This document shows positions 15,866 through 25,672 of a DNA stretch of 64,000 nucleotides, piece after piece. Numbering within the stretch: position 1 is the first letter of the stretch; each line of letters starts with the position of its first letter. The notes below the pieces were generated by a model. It was not told the DNA's origin. It did no database searches and saw only the letters and a list, made by a program, of their open reading frames with translations. A program made the position numbers and the translations under genes. Source of the DNA: Streptomyces sp. PCS3-D2 (GTDB taxonomy: Bacteria > Actinomycetota > Actinomycetes > Streptomycetales > Streptomycetaceae); NCBI RefSeq assembly GCF_000612545.2, contig NZ_CP097800.1, positions 2,415,001 to 2,479,000 of the forward strand, given 5' to 3'.

Positions 15866-16825
15866 TCAGGCCTCCGTCAGGGTCGCCAGGAGGGCGTCGG
15901 CCGCCGCGTACGGATCCAGCTCGCCCTCGGCGACCCGGGCGGCCAGCGCGCCGAGGTGCGCGTCCCCGTGCACGTCGGCCATCCGCGCCCGCAGCGCCGT
16001 GACGGCGATCGTCTCGACCTCCCGGGCGGCCCGCGCAGCCCGCCGCTCGGCGAGCACGCCGCGCTCGTCCATCCACGCCCGGTGCTTCTCCAACGCCTCG
16101 ACGACCTCGTCGATGCCCTGCCCGCGAGCCGCCACCGTCTTCACGATCGGCGGCCGCCAGTCGTCCCGGCCGCGCGCCTCGCCCAGCCCCAGCATGTGGT
16201 TCAGCTCGCGGGCGGTGGCGTCCGCGCCGTCCCGGTCGGCCTTGTTGACCACGTACACGTCGCCGATCTCCAGGATGCCCGCCTTGGCAGCCTGGATCCC
16301 GTCGCCCATCCCCGGAGCCAGCAGCACCACCGAGGTGTCCGCCTGCGAGGCGATCTCCACCTCCGACTGCCCGACGCCGACCGTCTCGACCAGGATCACG
16401 TCGCAGCCGGCCGCGTCCAGCACCCGGATCGCCTGCGGGGCAGCCCAGGCGAGACCGCCCAGGTGGCCGCGGGTGGCCATGGAGCGGATGTAGACCCCCG
16501 GGTCCGAGGCGTGGTCCGACATCCGCACCCGGTCGCCGAGCAGCGCCCCGCCGGAGAAGGGCGAGGACGGGTCCACGGCGAGGACGCCCACGCGCTTGCC
16601 GGTCCTGCGGTACGCCGACACCAGCGCGGACGTCGAGGTCGACTTGCCCACGCCCGGCGATCCCGTCAGGCCCACCACGTACGCCCCGCCCGTCAGCGGG
16701 GCCAGCGCGGCCATCACCTCACGCAGCTGCGGGGACGCCCCCTCGACCAGCGAGATCAACCGGGCCACCGCTCTCGGCCGGCCCTCCCGCGCCTGGGCCA
16801 CCAGCTGGGGGACGTCCACCGTCAT
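15866..16825 (-). CDS. meaB: Methylmalonyl-CoA mutase-associated GTPase MeaB
   Basis: A 319-residue G3E-family P-loop GTPase that protects and reloads B12-dependent acyl-CoA mutases with adenosylcobalamin. Visible motifs are the Walker A GLTGSPGVGKSTSTSAL, the switch region VLAVDPSSPFSGGALLGDR, VETVGVGQSEVEIA and the guanine specificity motif NKADRDGADA. It lies downstream of the thiolase gene with an 88-bp gap that contains a hairpin. It may serve IcmA in this window and methylmalonyl-CoA mutase elsewhere. Confidence 0.95.
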   Translation of the reverse strand: MTVDVPQLVAQAREGRPRAVARLISLVEGASPQLREVMAALAPLTGGAYVVGLTGSPGVGKSTSTSALVSAYRRTGKRVGVLAVDPSSPFSGGALLGDRVRMSDHASDPGVYIRSMATRGHLGGLAWAAPQAIRVLDAAGCDVILVETVGVGQSEVEIASQADTSVVLLAPGMGDGIQAAKAGILEIGDVYVVNKADRDGADATARELNHMLGLGEARGRDDWRPPIVKTVAARGQGIDEVVEALEKHRAWMDERGVLAERRAARAAREVETIAVTALRARMADVHGDAHLGALAARVAEGELDPYAAADALLATLTEA

Positions 16826-16864
16826 GCGTGCTGCGCTCCTCGGTTCTCGTACGGGATACGTGCG

Positions 16865-16895
16865 GGCCGCCGGGCCCGGTTCCGGCCCGGCGGCC
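16865..16895 (-). terminator. Hairpin between the thiolase gene and meaB
   Basis: A 12-bp stem GGCCGCCGGGCC with its complement and a 7-nt loop lies 20 nt after the thiolase stop. It could be a partial terminator that lowers meaB expression or a full terminator. Confidence 0.55.
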
Positions 16896-16913
16896 GGGCC
16901 GCTTACTCGGCGG

Positions 16914-18113
16914 CTACTTGGCGACGCGGACGATCAGCGCGTCACCCTGGCCGCCGCCGCCGCACAGCGCGGCCGCGCCGACCCCGCCGCCGCGGCGCTT
17001 GAGCTCCAGCGCCAGGTGCAGCACCACGCGGGCCCCGGACATGCCGATCGGGTGGCCCAGGGCGATCGCACCGCCGTTGACGTTCACCTTTTCCGGGGTC
17101 ACGCCCAGATCCTTCATTGACTGCACGGCGACCGCCGCGAAGGCCTCGTTGATCTCGATGAGGTCCAGGTCGGAAACCTCCAGACCCTCCTTCTTCAGGG
17201 CGTGCAGGATCGCGTTCGACGGCTGCGACTGGAGGGAGTTGTCCGGGCCCGCCACATTGCCGTGGGCGCCGATCTCCGCGATCCACTCCAGGCCGAGCTC
17301 CTCGGCCTTCGCCCTGCTCATCACGACCACGGCGGCCGCGCCGTCGCTGATCTGCGAGGAGGTGCCGGCGGTGATCGTGCCGTCCTTGGCGAAGGCGGGC
17401 CGCAGCTTGCCGAGCGACTCCACCGTGGTCTCGGGGCGGATGCCCTCGTCGGTGGAGAAGATCACCGGGTCGCCCTTGCGCTGCGGGATCTCGACCGGGG
17501 TGATCTCCGCCTCGAAGACGCCGTTCTTCTGGGCGGCGGCCGCACGCTGGTGGGAGGCGGCGGCGAACGCGTCCTGCGGGCCGCGCTCGATGCCCAGGCG
17601 GGTGTTGTGCTTCTCGGTGGACTCGCCCATCGCGATGTTCTCGAAGGCGTCGGTGAGGCCGTCGTAGGCCATCGCGTCCAGCATCTCGATCGCGCCGTAC
17701 TTGTAGCCCTCGCGGGACTTCGGCAGCAGGTGCGGGGCGTTGGTCATCGACTCCTGGCCGCCCGCGACGACGATGTCGAACTCGCCGGCGCGGATCAGCT
17801 GGTCGGCCAGCGCGATCGCGTCCAGGCCGGACAGGCACACCTTGTTGATGGTCAGGGCCGGCACGTTCATCGGGATGCCGGCCTTGACCGCCGCCTGGCG
17901 GGCGGGGATCTGACCCGCGCCGGCCTGGAGCACCTGGCCCATGATCACGTACTGGACCTGGTCGCCGGAGATCCCGGCCCGCTCCAGCGCGGACTTGATG
18001 GCGAAGCCGCCGAGGTCGGCGCCCGAGAAGGACTTCAGCGAGCCGAGCAGCCGCCCCATGGGCGTGCGGGCCCCGGCGACGATCACGGAGGTGGTGTTGT
18101 TCGATCCGGACAT
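16914..18113 (-). CDS. Acetyl-CoA C-acetyltransferase (thiolase)
   Basis: A 399-residue type II thiolase that joins two acetyl-CoA to acetoacetyl-CoA or runs in reverse in beta-oxidation. The nucleophilic Cys is in [15 protein letters not shown]. The catalytic His is in [16 protein letters not shown] and the second Cys in [15 protein letters not shown]. The ATG has AAGGGG about 9 nt upstream. It is divergent from the epimerase gene, with a 135-bp shared promoter region. The context fits short-chain acyl-CoA metabolism. Confidence 0.95.
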   Translation of the reverse strand: MSGSNNTTSVIVAGARTPMGRLLGSLKSFSGADLGGFAIKSALERAGISGDQVQYVIMGQVLQAGAGQIPARQAAVKAGIPMNVPALTINKVCLSGLDAIALADQLIRAGEFDIVVAGGQESMTNAPHLLPKSREGYKYGAIEMLDAMAYDGLTDAFENIAMGESTEKHNTRLGIERGPQDAFAAASHQRAAAAQKNGVFEAEITPVEIPQRKGDPVIFSTDEGIRPETTVESLGKLRPAFAKDGTITAGTSSQISDGAAAVVVMSRAKAEELGLEWIAEIGAHGNVAGPDNSLQSQPSNAILHALKKEGLEVSDLDLIEINEAFAAVAVQSMKDLGVTPEKVNVNGGAIALGHPIGMSGARVVLHLALELKRRGGGVGAAALCGGGGQGDALIVRVAK

Positions 18114-18248
18114 GAGGCACAGCCCCTTGGATGAGGAGTGAACGAGGGTTTACGTGAATGTACTGGGCGGTACCGCAGCGGTCACCGGGCTGCCGGTGTG
18201 ATCGCGCGCACGTTGCGTGACCGCCCCCTTCAGGAGTGCACTGTCCCC

Positions 18249-18677
18249 ATGCTGACAAGAATCGACCACATCGGGATCGCCTGCTTCGACCTGGACAAGA
18301 CTGTCGAGTTCTACCGTGCCACGTACGGCTTCGAGGTGTTCCACACCGAGGTCAACGAGGAGCAGGGCGTCCGCGAGGCCATGTTGAAGATCAACGAAAC
18401 CTCCGACGGCGGCGCCTCCTACATCCAGCTCCTGGAGCCCACCCGCGAGGACTCCGCCGTGGGCAAGTGGCTCGCCAAGAACGGCGAGGGCGTGCACCAC
18501 ATCGCCTTCGGCACCGAGGACGTCCGGGGCGACTCCGAGGCCATCCGCGGCAAGGGCGTCCGCGTGCTCTACGACCAGCCCCGCACCGGTTCGATGGGCT
18601 CCTCGATCACCTTCCTGCACCCCAAGGACTGCCACGGAGTCCTCACCGAACTGGTCACCTCCGGCCCCGACCATTGA
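18249..18677 (+). CDS. mce: Methylmalonyl-CoA epimerase
   Basis: A 142-residue VOC-fold metalloenzyme that interconverts (2R)- and (2S)-methylmalonyl-CoA between propionyl-CoA carboxylase and the mutase. Metal ligands of the family are visible: His in IDHIGIACFD, His in GVHHIAF and Glu in the final LTELV. The ATG at 18249 fits the family N-terminus (MLTRIDHIGIA). The AGGAG site is 12 nt upstream, a little far. The gene is divergent from the thiolase-meaB unit. Confidence 0.95.
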   Translation: MLTRIDHIGIACFDLDKTVEFYRATYGFEVFHTEVNEEQGVREAMLKINETSDGGASYIQLLEPTREDSAVGKWLAKNGEGVHHIAFGTEDVRGDSEAIRGKGVRVLYDQPRTGSMGSSITFLHPKDCHGVLTELVTSGPDH

Positions 18678-18867
18678 TGGACCACTGATGGCCCGATTCC
18701 CCGGCCGGTAGAGTGGCCATGGCTCGGCCGGGGTTCGGTGCGGAGAGGGTCGGGGCCTGTGACCCCTGCCCCGGTATCTGACACCATTCCCCCGGGGGCG
18801 TCGTTCAGCGGGCGAGCGATGCTCATTGGGAGTGAGCTTGCGACCAGGGGACGGATGGGACCGCGCT

Positions 18868-21800
18868 GTGCGGGGCTACGAAAGCCAGGAGAGCCATCAG
18901 GCCGAGGCCGACCATCTCTCGCGCTTCGAGGCCGAGATGGAGCGGCTGAAGAAGGAGCGCGGGAAGGCCGTCCAGCACGCTGAGGACCTGGGCTACCAGG
19001 TCGAGGTGCTGCGCGCCAAGCTCCACGAGGTACGCCGGGCCCTCGCGTCCCGCCCTGCCTACGACGGCGCGGACATGGGCTATCAGGCGGAGCAGTTGCT
19101 CCGCAACGCCCAGATCCAGGCCGACCAGATGCGCTCCGACGCCGAGCGCGAGCTGCGCGACGCACGGGCGCAGACCCAGCGCATCCTCCAGGAGCACGCC
19201 GAGCACCAGGCGCGCCTGCAGGCCGAGCTGCACACCGAGGCCGTCAACCGCCGCCAGCGGCTGGACCAGGAGCTCAACGAGCGCCGCCAGACCGTCGAGG
19301 CGCACGTCAACGAGAACGTGGCCTGGGCGGAACAGCTGCGCGCCCGTACCGAGGCCCAGGCTCGCCGCCTGATGGAGGAGTCCCGCGCCGAGGCCGAGCA
19401 GTCCCTGAACGCGGCGCGCGCCGAGGCCGCCCGGGTCGCCGAAGAGACCCGGCGCCGGATGACCGCCGATGCCGACGCCGCCCGCGCGGAGGCCGAGTCC
19501 ACGCTGCTGCGCGCCCGCAAGGAGGCCGAGCGACTGCTGACCGCCGCCTCCACCCAGGCGCAGGAGGCCACCCAGCACGCCGAGCGGCTGCGCTCCACCA
19601 CCTCCGCCGAGGCGGAGCAGACCCGGCAGCAGACCCTGGACCTCGGCCGCATCGCCGAATCCCGGGTGCAGGAGGCCGAGTCCGCGCTGCGCGAGGCGCG
19701 TGCCGAGGCCGAAAAGGTCCTCGCGGAGGCCAAGGAGAGCGCCTCGCGCCAGCTCGCGTCGGCGGAGTCGGTCAACGAACAGCGCACCCGCACCGCCAAG
19801 GAGCAGGTCGCCCGGCTGGTCGGCCAGGCCACCAAGGAGGCCGACCTCCTCAAGGCCGAGGCCGAGCAGCTCCTGGCCGACGCCCGCGCGGACGCCGAGC
19901 GGCAGCGCACCGAGGCCGGAGAGCAGGCCCGTACGGCCGCTGCCGAGGACATGGCCGCACAGCTGGCGAAGGCCGCCCGTACGGCGGAGGACGTCCTGAA
20001 CAAGGCCTCGGAGGACGCCCGGGCCACCACCCGGGCCGCGTCCGAGGAGGCCGAACGGATCCGCCGCGAGGCCGAGGCCGAGGCCGACCGGCTGCGCCTG
20101 CAGGCCGCGGCAACGGCGGACGAGCTCAAGGGCGCCGCGAAGGACGACACCGAGGAGTACCGCGCCCGGACCGTCGAGCTGCAGGAGGAGGCCCGTCGAC
20201 TGCGGGGCGAGGCCGAGCAGCTGCGCGCGGAGGCCGTCGCCGAGGGCGAGCGGATCCGCGGCGAGGCCCGCCGCGAGGCGGTCCAGCAGATCGAGGAGGC
20301 GGCCAAGACCGCCGAGGAACTGCTCGGCAAGGCCAAGTCCGACGCGGACGAACTGCGCGCCGGGGCGACCACGGAGAGCGAGCGGGTCCGCGCCGAGGCC
20401 GTCGAGCGGGCCGGCACCCTGCGCAGGCAGGCCGAGGAGACGCTGGAGCGCACCCGCGCCGAGGCCGAGCGGATCCGCGGCGAGGCCGAGGAGCAGGCCG
20501 AGTCGGTCCGCGCCGAGGCGGACGCTGCGGCCCTCGCACGGCGCGAGGAGACCGAGCAGGCTCTGGCCGCGAAGCGGGCGGAGGCCGACGAGGAGCTCGT
20601 ACGGCTGCACACGGAGGCCGAGAGCCGGCTGACCACGGCCGAGCAGACGCTGCGCGACGCCCGCGCGGCGGCGGAGACCATCCGCCGTGAGACGACCGAG
20701 GAGAACGACCGGCTGCGCGCCGAGTCGGCGGAGCGCATCCGCACCCTGCAGGCGCAGTCCGAGGCGGAGGCCGACGGGCTGCGCACCGAGGCGGCGCAGG
20801 ACGCCGGCCGGGTACGTGCCGAGGCCGAGCAGGTCGCCGTACGGCTGCGCGGTGAGGCCGAGACCGAGGCCGAGCGCGTGCGCTCCGAGGCCCAGGAGAC
20901 CGCGGACCGGCTGCGCGCCGAGGCGAAGGCCGCGGCGGAACGGGTCGCCGAGGAAGCCGCCGAGGCGCTGGCCGCCGCGCAGGAGGAGGCCGCCCGGCGC
21001 CGCCGGGAGGCCGAAGAGACCCTGGCGTCGGCCCGGACCGACGCCGACCAGGAGCGGGCGCAGGCCCGCGAGCAGAGCGAGGAGCTGCTGGCCGCGGCCC
21101 GGCGCCGGTCGGAGGAGGCGCAGGCGGAGGCGGCCCGCCTGACCGAGGAGGCCGAGCGCCGCGCGTCGGAGCTGGTGTCGGCGGCCGAGGCCACGGCCCA
21201 GCAGATGCGCGACTCCGTGGCCGGACTGCACGAGCAGGCCGAGGAGGAGATCTCCGGGCTGCGCAGCGCCGCCGAGCACGTGGCGGAGCGGACGAGGGCG
21301 GAGGCCGAGGAAGAGGCGGCCCGGGTCCGCGCCGACGCCCACGCGGAGCGGGAGCGGGCCGCCGAGGACGCCCACCGGATCCGCACCGAGGCGCGCACCG
21401 AGACGGACGCGGCGAAGGCGCTGGCGGAGCGGACCGTCGGCGAGGCGATCGCCGAGGCGGAGCAGCTGCGCACCGACACCGCGGAGTACGCGCAGCGGGT
21501 GCGTACCGAGGCCACGGACGCGCTGGCCGCGTCCGAGCGCGACGCCGCCCGGACCCGGGCCGACGCCCGCGACGACGCCAACCGCATCCGTGGGGAGGCG
21601 GCGGAGGCCCTGGAGGCCTCGCGCGCCGAGGGCGTCCGGATCGTCGCCGACGCTTCGGCGGAGGCCGAGCGGATCACCGAGGAGACCCGCGCCGCGAACG
21701 CGGCCACGGTCGGCGAGGCCGAGGCGGAGGCGGAGCGGCTGACCGCCGAGGCGGCGGAGGCCGCCGAGGCCACCCGCGCTGAGGCCGCGGCCGCGCTGGA

Positions 21801-23424
21801 CGAGGCGCGGGCCGAGGGCAATCGGCTGCGCACCGAGGCCGCGGAGCAGGTCGACCGGCTCATCACCGAGGCCTCGGCGGAGGCGGAGCGCCTCGTCGAG
21901 GAGACCCGCGCCGCGAACGCGGCCACCGTGGGCGAGGCGGCGGCGGAGGCCGAGCGCCTCACCACCCAGGCGGCACGCCTGAAGTCGCAGGCGGCCGAGA
22001 CGCTGGCGGGCGCCGAGCGGGACGCCGCGAAGATCATGGTCGACTCGCGCGCCGAGGGCGACCGGCTCATCGACGAGACCCGGGTGGCCAACGAGGCCAC
22101 GGTCGGAGAGGCCGCGGCCGAGGCCGAGCGGCTGCGCGCCGACGCGGCCCGCGTCCTGGACGACGCCCGTGCGGAGGGCGGCCGGATCATCGGCGAGGCC
22201 ACCGCGGAGGCGGACCGGGTCACGGCCGCGGCGGGCGAGACCCTGGCCGGTGCCGAGCGCGACGCCGAGCAGACGCTGGACGAGGCACGCGCCGAGGCGA
22301 ACCGGCTGCGCAGCGAGGCGGCCGAGCAGGCGGACCGGCTCATCACCGAGGCGGCGGCCGAGGCGGACAAGCTCACCGAGCAGACCCGCAAGGACAACGA
22401 GCGCACGGTCGGCGAGGCGTCGTCCGAGGCGGAGCGGCTGCGCACCGAGGCCTCGGAGGCACTGTCCTCGGCGCAGGAGCACGCGACGCGTACCCGGTCG
22501 GAGTCCGAGCGGGTCGAGGCGGAGGCCGCCGCCGCGGCGGAACGCACCCGGGCGGAGGCCCGTGCGGAGTCCGAGCGGCTGCTGGACGAGGCCCGCGAGG
22601 AGGCCAACAAGCGGCGCAGCGAGGCCGCGGAGCAGGTCGACCGGCTGATCACCGAGGCGGCCGCGGAGGCCGACAGCCTCACCGTCGAGGCGCAGAAGCA
22701 GGCCCTCGCCGCCACGACGGCGGCCGAGGAGCAGGCCGACGCCATGGTCGACGCGGCTCGCAAGGAGGCGGCGCGCATCACCTCGGAGGCGACCGTCGAG
22801 GGCAACTCCCTGGTGGAGAAGGCCCGTACCGATGCCAACGAGCTGCTGGTCGGAGCGCGCACGGACGCCGCCGCCATAAGGGAACGGGCGGAGGAGCTGC
22901 GCGGCCGCGTCGAGGGCGAGGTCGAAGAGCTCCACGAGCGGGCCCGCCGGGAGTCGGCCGAGCAGATGAAGTCGGCCGGCGAGCGCGTGGACAAGCTGGT
23001 GCGTGCGGCGACCGAGCAGAGCGTCGAGGCCGAGGCGAAGGCCAAGGAGCTGCTGTCGGACGCGAGCAGCGAGGCGAGCAAGGTGCGCATCGCGGCGGTC
23101 CGCAAGGCGGAGGCCCTACTCAAGGAGGCCGAGCAGAAGAAGGCCGAGCTGGCGCGCGTGGCCGAGAAGGCACTGGCCGAGGCCAAGGCGGAGGCCGAGC
23201 GCCTCGTCGAGGAGGGCCGCCGCGAGCTGGAGGTCCTCGTCCGCAGGCGGCAGGACATTCAGGGGGAGATCTCCCGTGTCCAGGACGTGCTTGAGGCGTT
23301 GGAATCATTCGAGGCGCCTTCGGGTGGCGGGAAGCCCGCGGTCGGCGGCCAGGGCGCGGGGGGTGCCAGGGCCGGAGTCTCGGCAGGTTCCACTCGTTCG
23401 GGTGGCAAGTCGTCGGAGGGGTAG
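18868..23424 (+). CDS. scy: Scy, polarisome coiled-coil scaffold protein
   Basis: A 1,518-residue, almost wholly coiled-coil protein rich in Ala, Glu and Arg. It matches Streptomyces Scy, which gathers DivIVA and FilP into the tip-organising centre and sets branching and growth sites. The N-terminus (MRGYESQESH, then FEAEMERLKKERGKAVQHAE and GYQVEVLRAKLHEVRR) resembles DivIVA-like starts. The long rod shows mixed heptads and hendecads of the 51-residue type described for this family. S. coelicolor Scy is about 1,326 residues, so this rod is longer. The GTG start is chosen by homology. The reverse strand has long shadow frames because of GC skew. Confidence 0.95.
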   Translation: MRGYESQESHQAEADHLSRFEAEMERLKKERGKAVQHAEDLGYQVEVLRAKLHEVRRALASRPAYDGADMGYQAEQLLRNAQIQADQMRSDAERELRDARAQTQRILQEHAEHQARLQAELHTEAVNRRQRLDQELNERRQTVEAHVNENVAWAEQLRARTEAQARRLMEESRAEAEQSLNAARAEAARVAEETRRRMTADADAARAEAESTLLRARKEAERLLTAASTQAQEATQHAERLRSTTSAEAEQTRQQTLDLGRIAESRVQEAESALREARAEAEKVLAEAKESASRQLASAESVNEQRTRTAKEQVARLVGQATKEADLLKAEAEQLLADARADAERQRTEAGEQARTAAAEDMAAQLAKAARTAEDVLNKASEDARATTRAASEEAERIRREAEAEADRLRLQAAATADELKGAAKDDTEEYRARTVELQEEARRLRGEAEQLRAEAVAEGERIRGEARREAVQQIEEAAKTAEELLGKAKSDADELRAGATTESERVRAEAVERAGTLRRQAEETLERTRAEAERIRGEAEEQAESVRAEADAAALARREETEQALAAKRAEADEELVRLHTEAESRLTTAEQTLRDARAAAETIRRETTEENDRLRAESAERIRTLQAQSEAEADGLRTEAAQDAGRVRAEAEQVAVRLRGEAETEAERVRSEAQETADRLRAEAKAAAERVAEEAAEALAAAQEEAARRRREAEETLASARTDADQERAQAREQSEELLAAARRRSEEAQAEAARLTEEAERRASELVSAAEATAQQMRDSVAGLHEQAEEEISGLRSAAEHVAERTRAEAEEEAARVRADAHAERERAAEDAHRIRTEARTETDAAKALAERTVGEAIAEAEQLRTDTAEYAQRVRTEATDALAASERDAARTRADARDDANRIRGEAAEALEASRAEGVRIVADASAEAERITEETRAANAATVGEAEAEAERLTAEAAEAAEATRAEAAAALDEARAEGNRLRTEAAEQVDRLITEASAEAERLVEETRAANAATVGEAAAEAERLTTQAARLKSQAAETLAGAERDAAKIMVDSRAEGDRLIDETRVANEATVGEAAAEAERLRADAARVLDDARAEGGRIIGEATAEADRVTAAAGETLAGAERDAEQTLDEARAEANRLRSEAAEQADRLITEAAAEADKLTEQTRKDNERTVGEASSEAERLRTEASEALSSAQEHATRTRSESERVEAEAAAAAERTRAEARAESERLLDEAREEANKRRSEAAEQVDRLITEAAAEADSLTVEAQKQALAATTAAEEQADAMVDAARKEAARITSEATVEGNSLVEKARTDANELLVGARTDAAAIRERAEELRGRVEGEVEELHERARRESAEQMKSAGERVDKLVRAATEQSVEAEAKAKELLSDASSEASKVRIAAVRKAEALLKEAEQKKAELARVAEKALAEAKAEAERLVEEGRRELEVLVRRRQDIQGEISRVQDVLEALESFEAPSGGGKPAVGGQGAGGARAGVSAGSTRSGGKSSEG
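21682..22416 (+). repeat. Internal repeats in the scy rod
   Basis: Four copies of a segment coding ET-R-x-x-N-x-x-TVGEA begin at 21682, 21901, 22075 and about 22381. Their spacings are 73, 58 and 102 codons. These equal 51+22, 51+7 and 2x51, so they keep coiled-coil phase with whole heptads or hendecads added. Confidence 0.6.
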
Positions 23425-23619
23425 CCAAGCGGTCCGAGATGTGCGCACCTGATGAGGGTTCAGGCGAACGAGTGACAAGCATTCCGCCGCCTTGCCACTC
23501 AAAAGGGGTGTCATTGTCCAGATCAAACGCGGATTGACTCGATGACACGCCGTCTGGGCGCCTAGGATTCCCCTAACACCTCACGTAGCACCTCATCGGT
23601 CTCATTCGACAGGAACCCC

Positions 23620-24558
23620 ATGAGCGACACTTCCTCCCCCTTCGGCTTCGAGCTCGTGCGGCGTGGTTATGACCGCGGTCAGGTGGACGACCGCATTACC
23701 AAGCTGGTCTCCGACCGCGACAGCGCCCTTGGACGTATCAACTCTCTGGAAAAGCGGATCGAGGAGCTGCACCTCGAGACGCAGAACGCCCAGGCCCAGG
23801 TGAACGACGCGGAGCCGTCGTACGCGGGTCTCGGCGCCCGGGTCGAGAAGATCCTGCGGCTGGCCGAGGAGGAGGCGAAGGACCTGCGCGAGGAGGCCCG
23901 TCGCGCGGCCGAGCAGCACCGTGAGCTCGCCGAATCGGCCGCCCAGCAGGTGCGCAACGACGCCGAGTCGTTCGCGGCCGACCGCAAGTCGAAGGCGGAG
24001 GACGAGGGCGTCCGCATCGTCGAGAAGGCCAAGGGCGACGCGGCCACCCTGCGCGCCGAGGCCCAGAAGGACGCGGCCTCCAAGCGCGAGGAGGCCGACG
24101 CCCTGTTCGAGGAGACCCGCGCCAAGGCCGCACAGGCCGCCGCGGACTTCGAGACCAACCTGGCCAAGCGCCGTGAGCAGTCCGAGCGCGACCTGGCCTC
24201 CCGCCAGGCCAAGGCCGAGAAGCGCCTGGCGGAGATCGAGCACCGGGCCGAGCAGCTGCGCCTGGAGGCCGAGAAGCTGCGTACGGACGCCGAGCGCCGG
24301 GCCCGCCAGACCGTCGAGACCGCGCAGCGCCAGGCCGAGGACATCGTGGCCGACGCCAACGCCAAGGCCGACCGCATCCGCAGCGAGTCCGAGCGCGAGC
24401 TGGCCGCGCTCACCAACCGCCGCGACTCGATCAACGCGCAGCTGACCAACGTCCGCGAGATGCTGGCCACGCTGACCGGTGCGGCCGTCGCCGCGGCCAA
24501 CCCGATCGTGGACGACGAGCCGGTCAGCCGCGGCGTTCCGGCGCAGCAGAGCCGTTAG
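23620..24558 (+). CDS. filP: FilP, intermediate filament-like protein
   Basis: A 312-residue coiled-coil protein that forms cytoskeletal networks behind hyphal tips and interacts with DivIVA and Scy. The N-terminus FGFELVRRGYDRGQVDDRI is the DivIVA/FilP-type head. A long rod of heptads and hendecads follows and ends in a short disordered tail. The size fits S. coelicolor FilP (about 310). It is separated from scy by 195 bp with a TAGGAT -10-like element at 23563-23568, so it may have its own promoter. A terminator follows. Confidence 0.95.
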   Translation: MSDTSSPFGFELVRRGYDRGQVDDRITKLVSDRDSALGRINSLEKRIEELHLETQNAQAQVNDAEPSYAGLGARVEKILRLAEEEAKDLREEARRAAEQHRELAESAAQQVRNDAESFAADRKSKAEDEGVRIVEKAKGDAATLRAEAQKDAASKREEADALFEETRAKAAQAAADFETNLAKRREQSERDLASRQAKAEKRLAEIEHRAEQLRLEAEKLRTDAERRARQTVETAQRQAEDIVADANAKADRIRSESERELAALTNRRDSINAQLTNVREMLATLTGAAVAAANPIVDDEPVSRGVPAQQSR

Positions 24559-24596
24559 CCACCGGGCATGACCCGCAGGTAGCGATCGAGCCTGAT

Positions 24597-24639
24597 CGAG
24601 GGCCCTATGTCACCCGTTCGAGGTGGCGTAGGGCCCTCG
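24597..24639 (+). terminator. filP terminator
   Basis: A stem of CGAGGGCCCTA with TAGGGCCCTCG and an inner CACC/GGTG pair, 39 nt after the filP stop. Confidence 0.75.
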
Positions 24640-24658
24640 GGCGTTCTAGCGTGGCGAC

Positions 24659-25672
24659 ATGATCGAACTCGATGGCCTCACGAAACGGTTCGGCACGAAG
24701 ACCGCAGTCGACAACCTCAGCTTCCAGGTCAGGCCAGGGGTGGTGACCGGCTTCCTCGGCCCCAACGGGGCGGGCAAGTCCACGACGATGCGCATGATGC
24801 TCGACCTCGACAACCCGACCGCGGGCACGGTCCGGATCCTCGGCAAGCGCTACCGGGAACTGCGGGAACCGCTCAAGCACGTCGGGGCGCTGCTGGACGC
24901 GAAGGCGATGCACGGCGGCCGCACCGCGTACAACAACCTTCTCTGCCTGGCCCAGTCGAACGGCATCCCGCAGCGCCGGGTCACCGAGGTGCTGGACCTG
25001 GTCGGACTGACGCCGGCGGCCAGGAAGAAGTCCAAAGGTTTTTCGCTGGGCATGGGCCAACGGCTCGGGATCGCCGCCGCATTGCTGGGCGATCCGCAGA
25101 TCCTCATGTTCGACGAGCCCGTCAACGGCCTGGATCCCGAAGGAATTCTCTGGATCCGCAATCTGATGAAGGGCCTGGCGGCAGAAGGGAGAACGATCTT
25201 CGTGTCCTCCCATCTGATGAGCGAAATGGCCCTGACCGCCGACCATTTGATCGTCATCGGCCAAGGAAGGCTGCTGGCCGATACCTCTATGGCTGATTTC
25301 ATTCACCAGAACTCCCGCAGCTACGTCCGGATGCGCTCGCCGCAGCAGGAGCGGCTCAAGGACGTCCTGCACGAGGCCGGGATCGACGCCGTCGACGTCC
25401 CCGCCGGCGGCACGCTGGAGATCGACGGCGCGAGCGCTGAGCAGCTCGGGGAGCTGGCCGCCCGGCACCAGATCGTGCTGCACGAGCTCAGCCCGCAACG
25501 GGCATCACTGGAGGAAGCGTTCATGCGCATGACGGCGGACTCGGTCGAATACCACTCCCACGCACCGGGAGCACCCGGCCCGGCCACCGACAACCCGGCC
25601 CGGCCGGCCGACGTCCCCGCCTGGGGCGCCGGTTTCGACACCGCAGACTCCACGCGCAAGGGCGGGCGGTGA
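24659..25672 (+). CDS. ABC transporter ATP-binding protein (pair 1)
   Basis: A 337-residue ATPase of the DrrA/NatA/CcmA export type. Walker A is GPNGAGKSTTMRMM, the signature is KGFSLGMGQRLGIAAALLG, and Walker B is LMFDEPVNGLDP with the H-loop VSSHLMSEM. A C-terminal extension of about 100 residues is rich in Ala and Pro and has an accessory domain. It overlaps the permease gene by 4 nt. The substrate is unknown. The next pair is a close paralogue. Confidence 0.92.
   Translation: MIELDGLTKRFGTKTAVDNLSFQVRPGVVTGFLGPNGAGKSTTMRMMLDLDNPTAGTVRILGKRYRELREPLKHVGALLDAKAMHGGRTAYNNLLCLAQSNGIPQRRVTEVLDLVGLTPAARKKSKGFSLGMGQRLGIAAALLGDPQILMFDEPVNGLDPEGILWIRNLMKGLAAEGRTIFVSSHLMSEMALTADHLIVIGQGRLLADTSMADFIHQNSRSYVRMRSPQQERLKDVLHEAGIDAVDVPAGGTLEIDGASAEQLGELAARHQIVLHELSPQRASLEEAFMRMTADSVEYHSHAPGAPGPATDNPARPADVPAWGAGFDTADSTRKGGR

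Noticed and set aside
18823-23258. Two reverse-strand open frames of about 1,370 and 1,391 codons opposite scy
   Set aside because: They are antisense shadows of a GC-rich Ala/Glu/Arg repeat gene. Their proteins are low-complexity Leu/Arg/Ala or Ser/Arg/Ala and match no family. The forward frame matches Scy.
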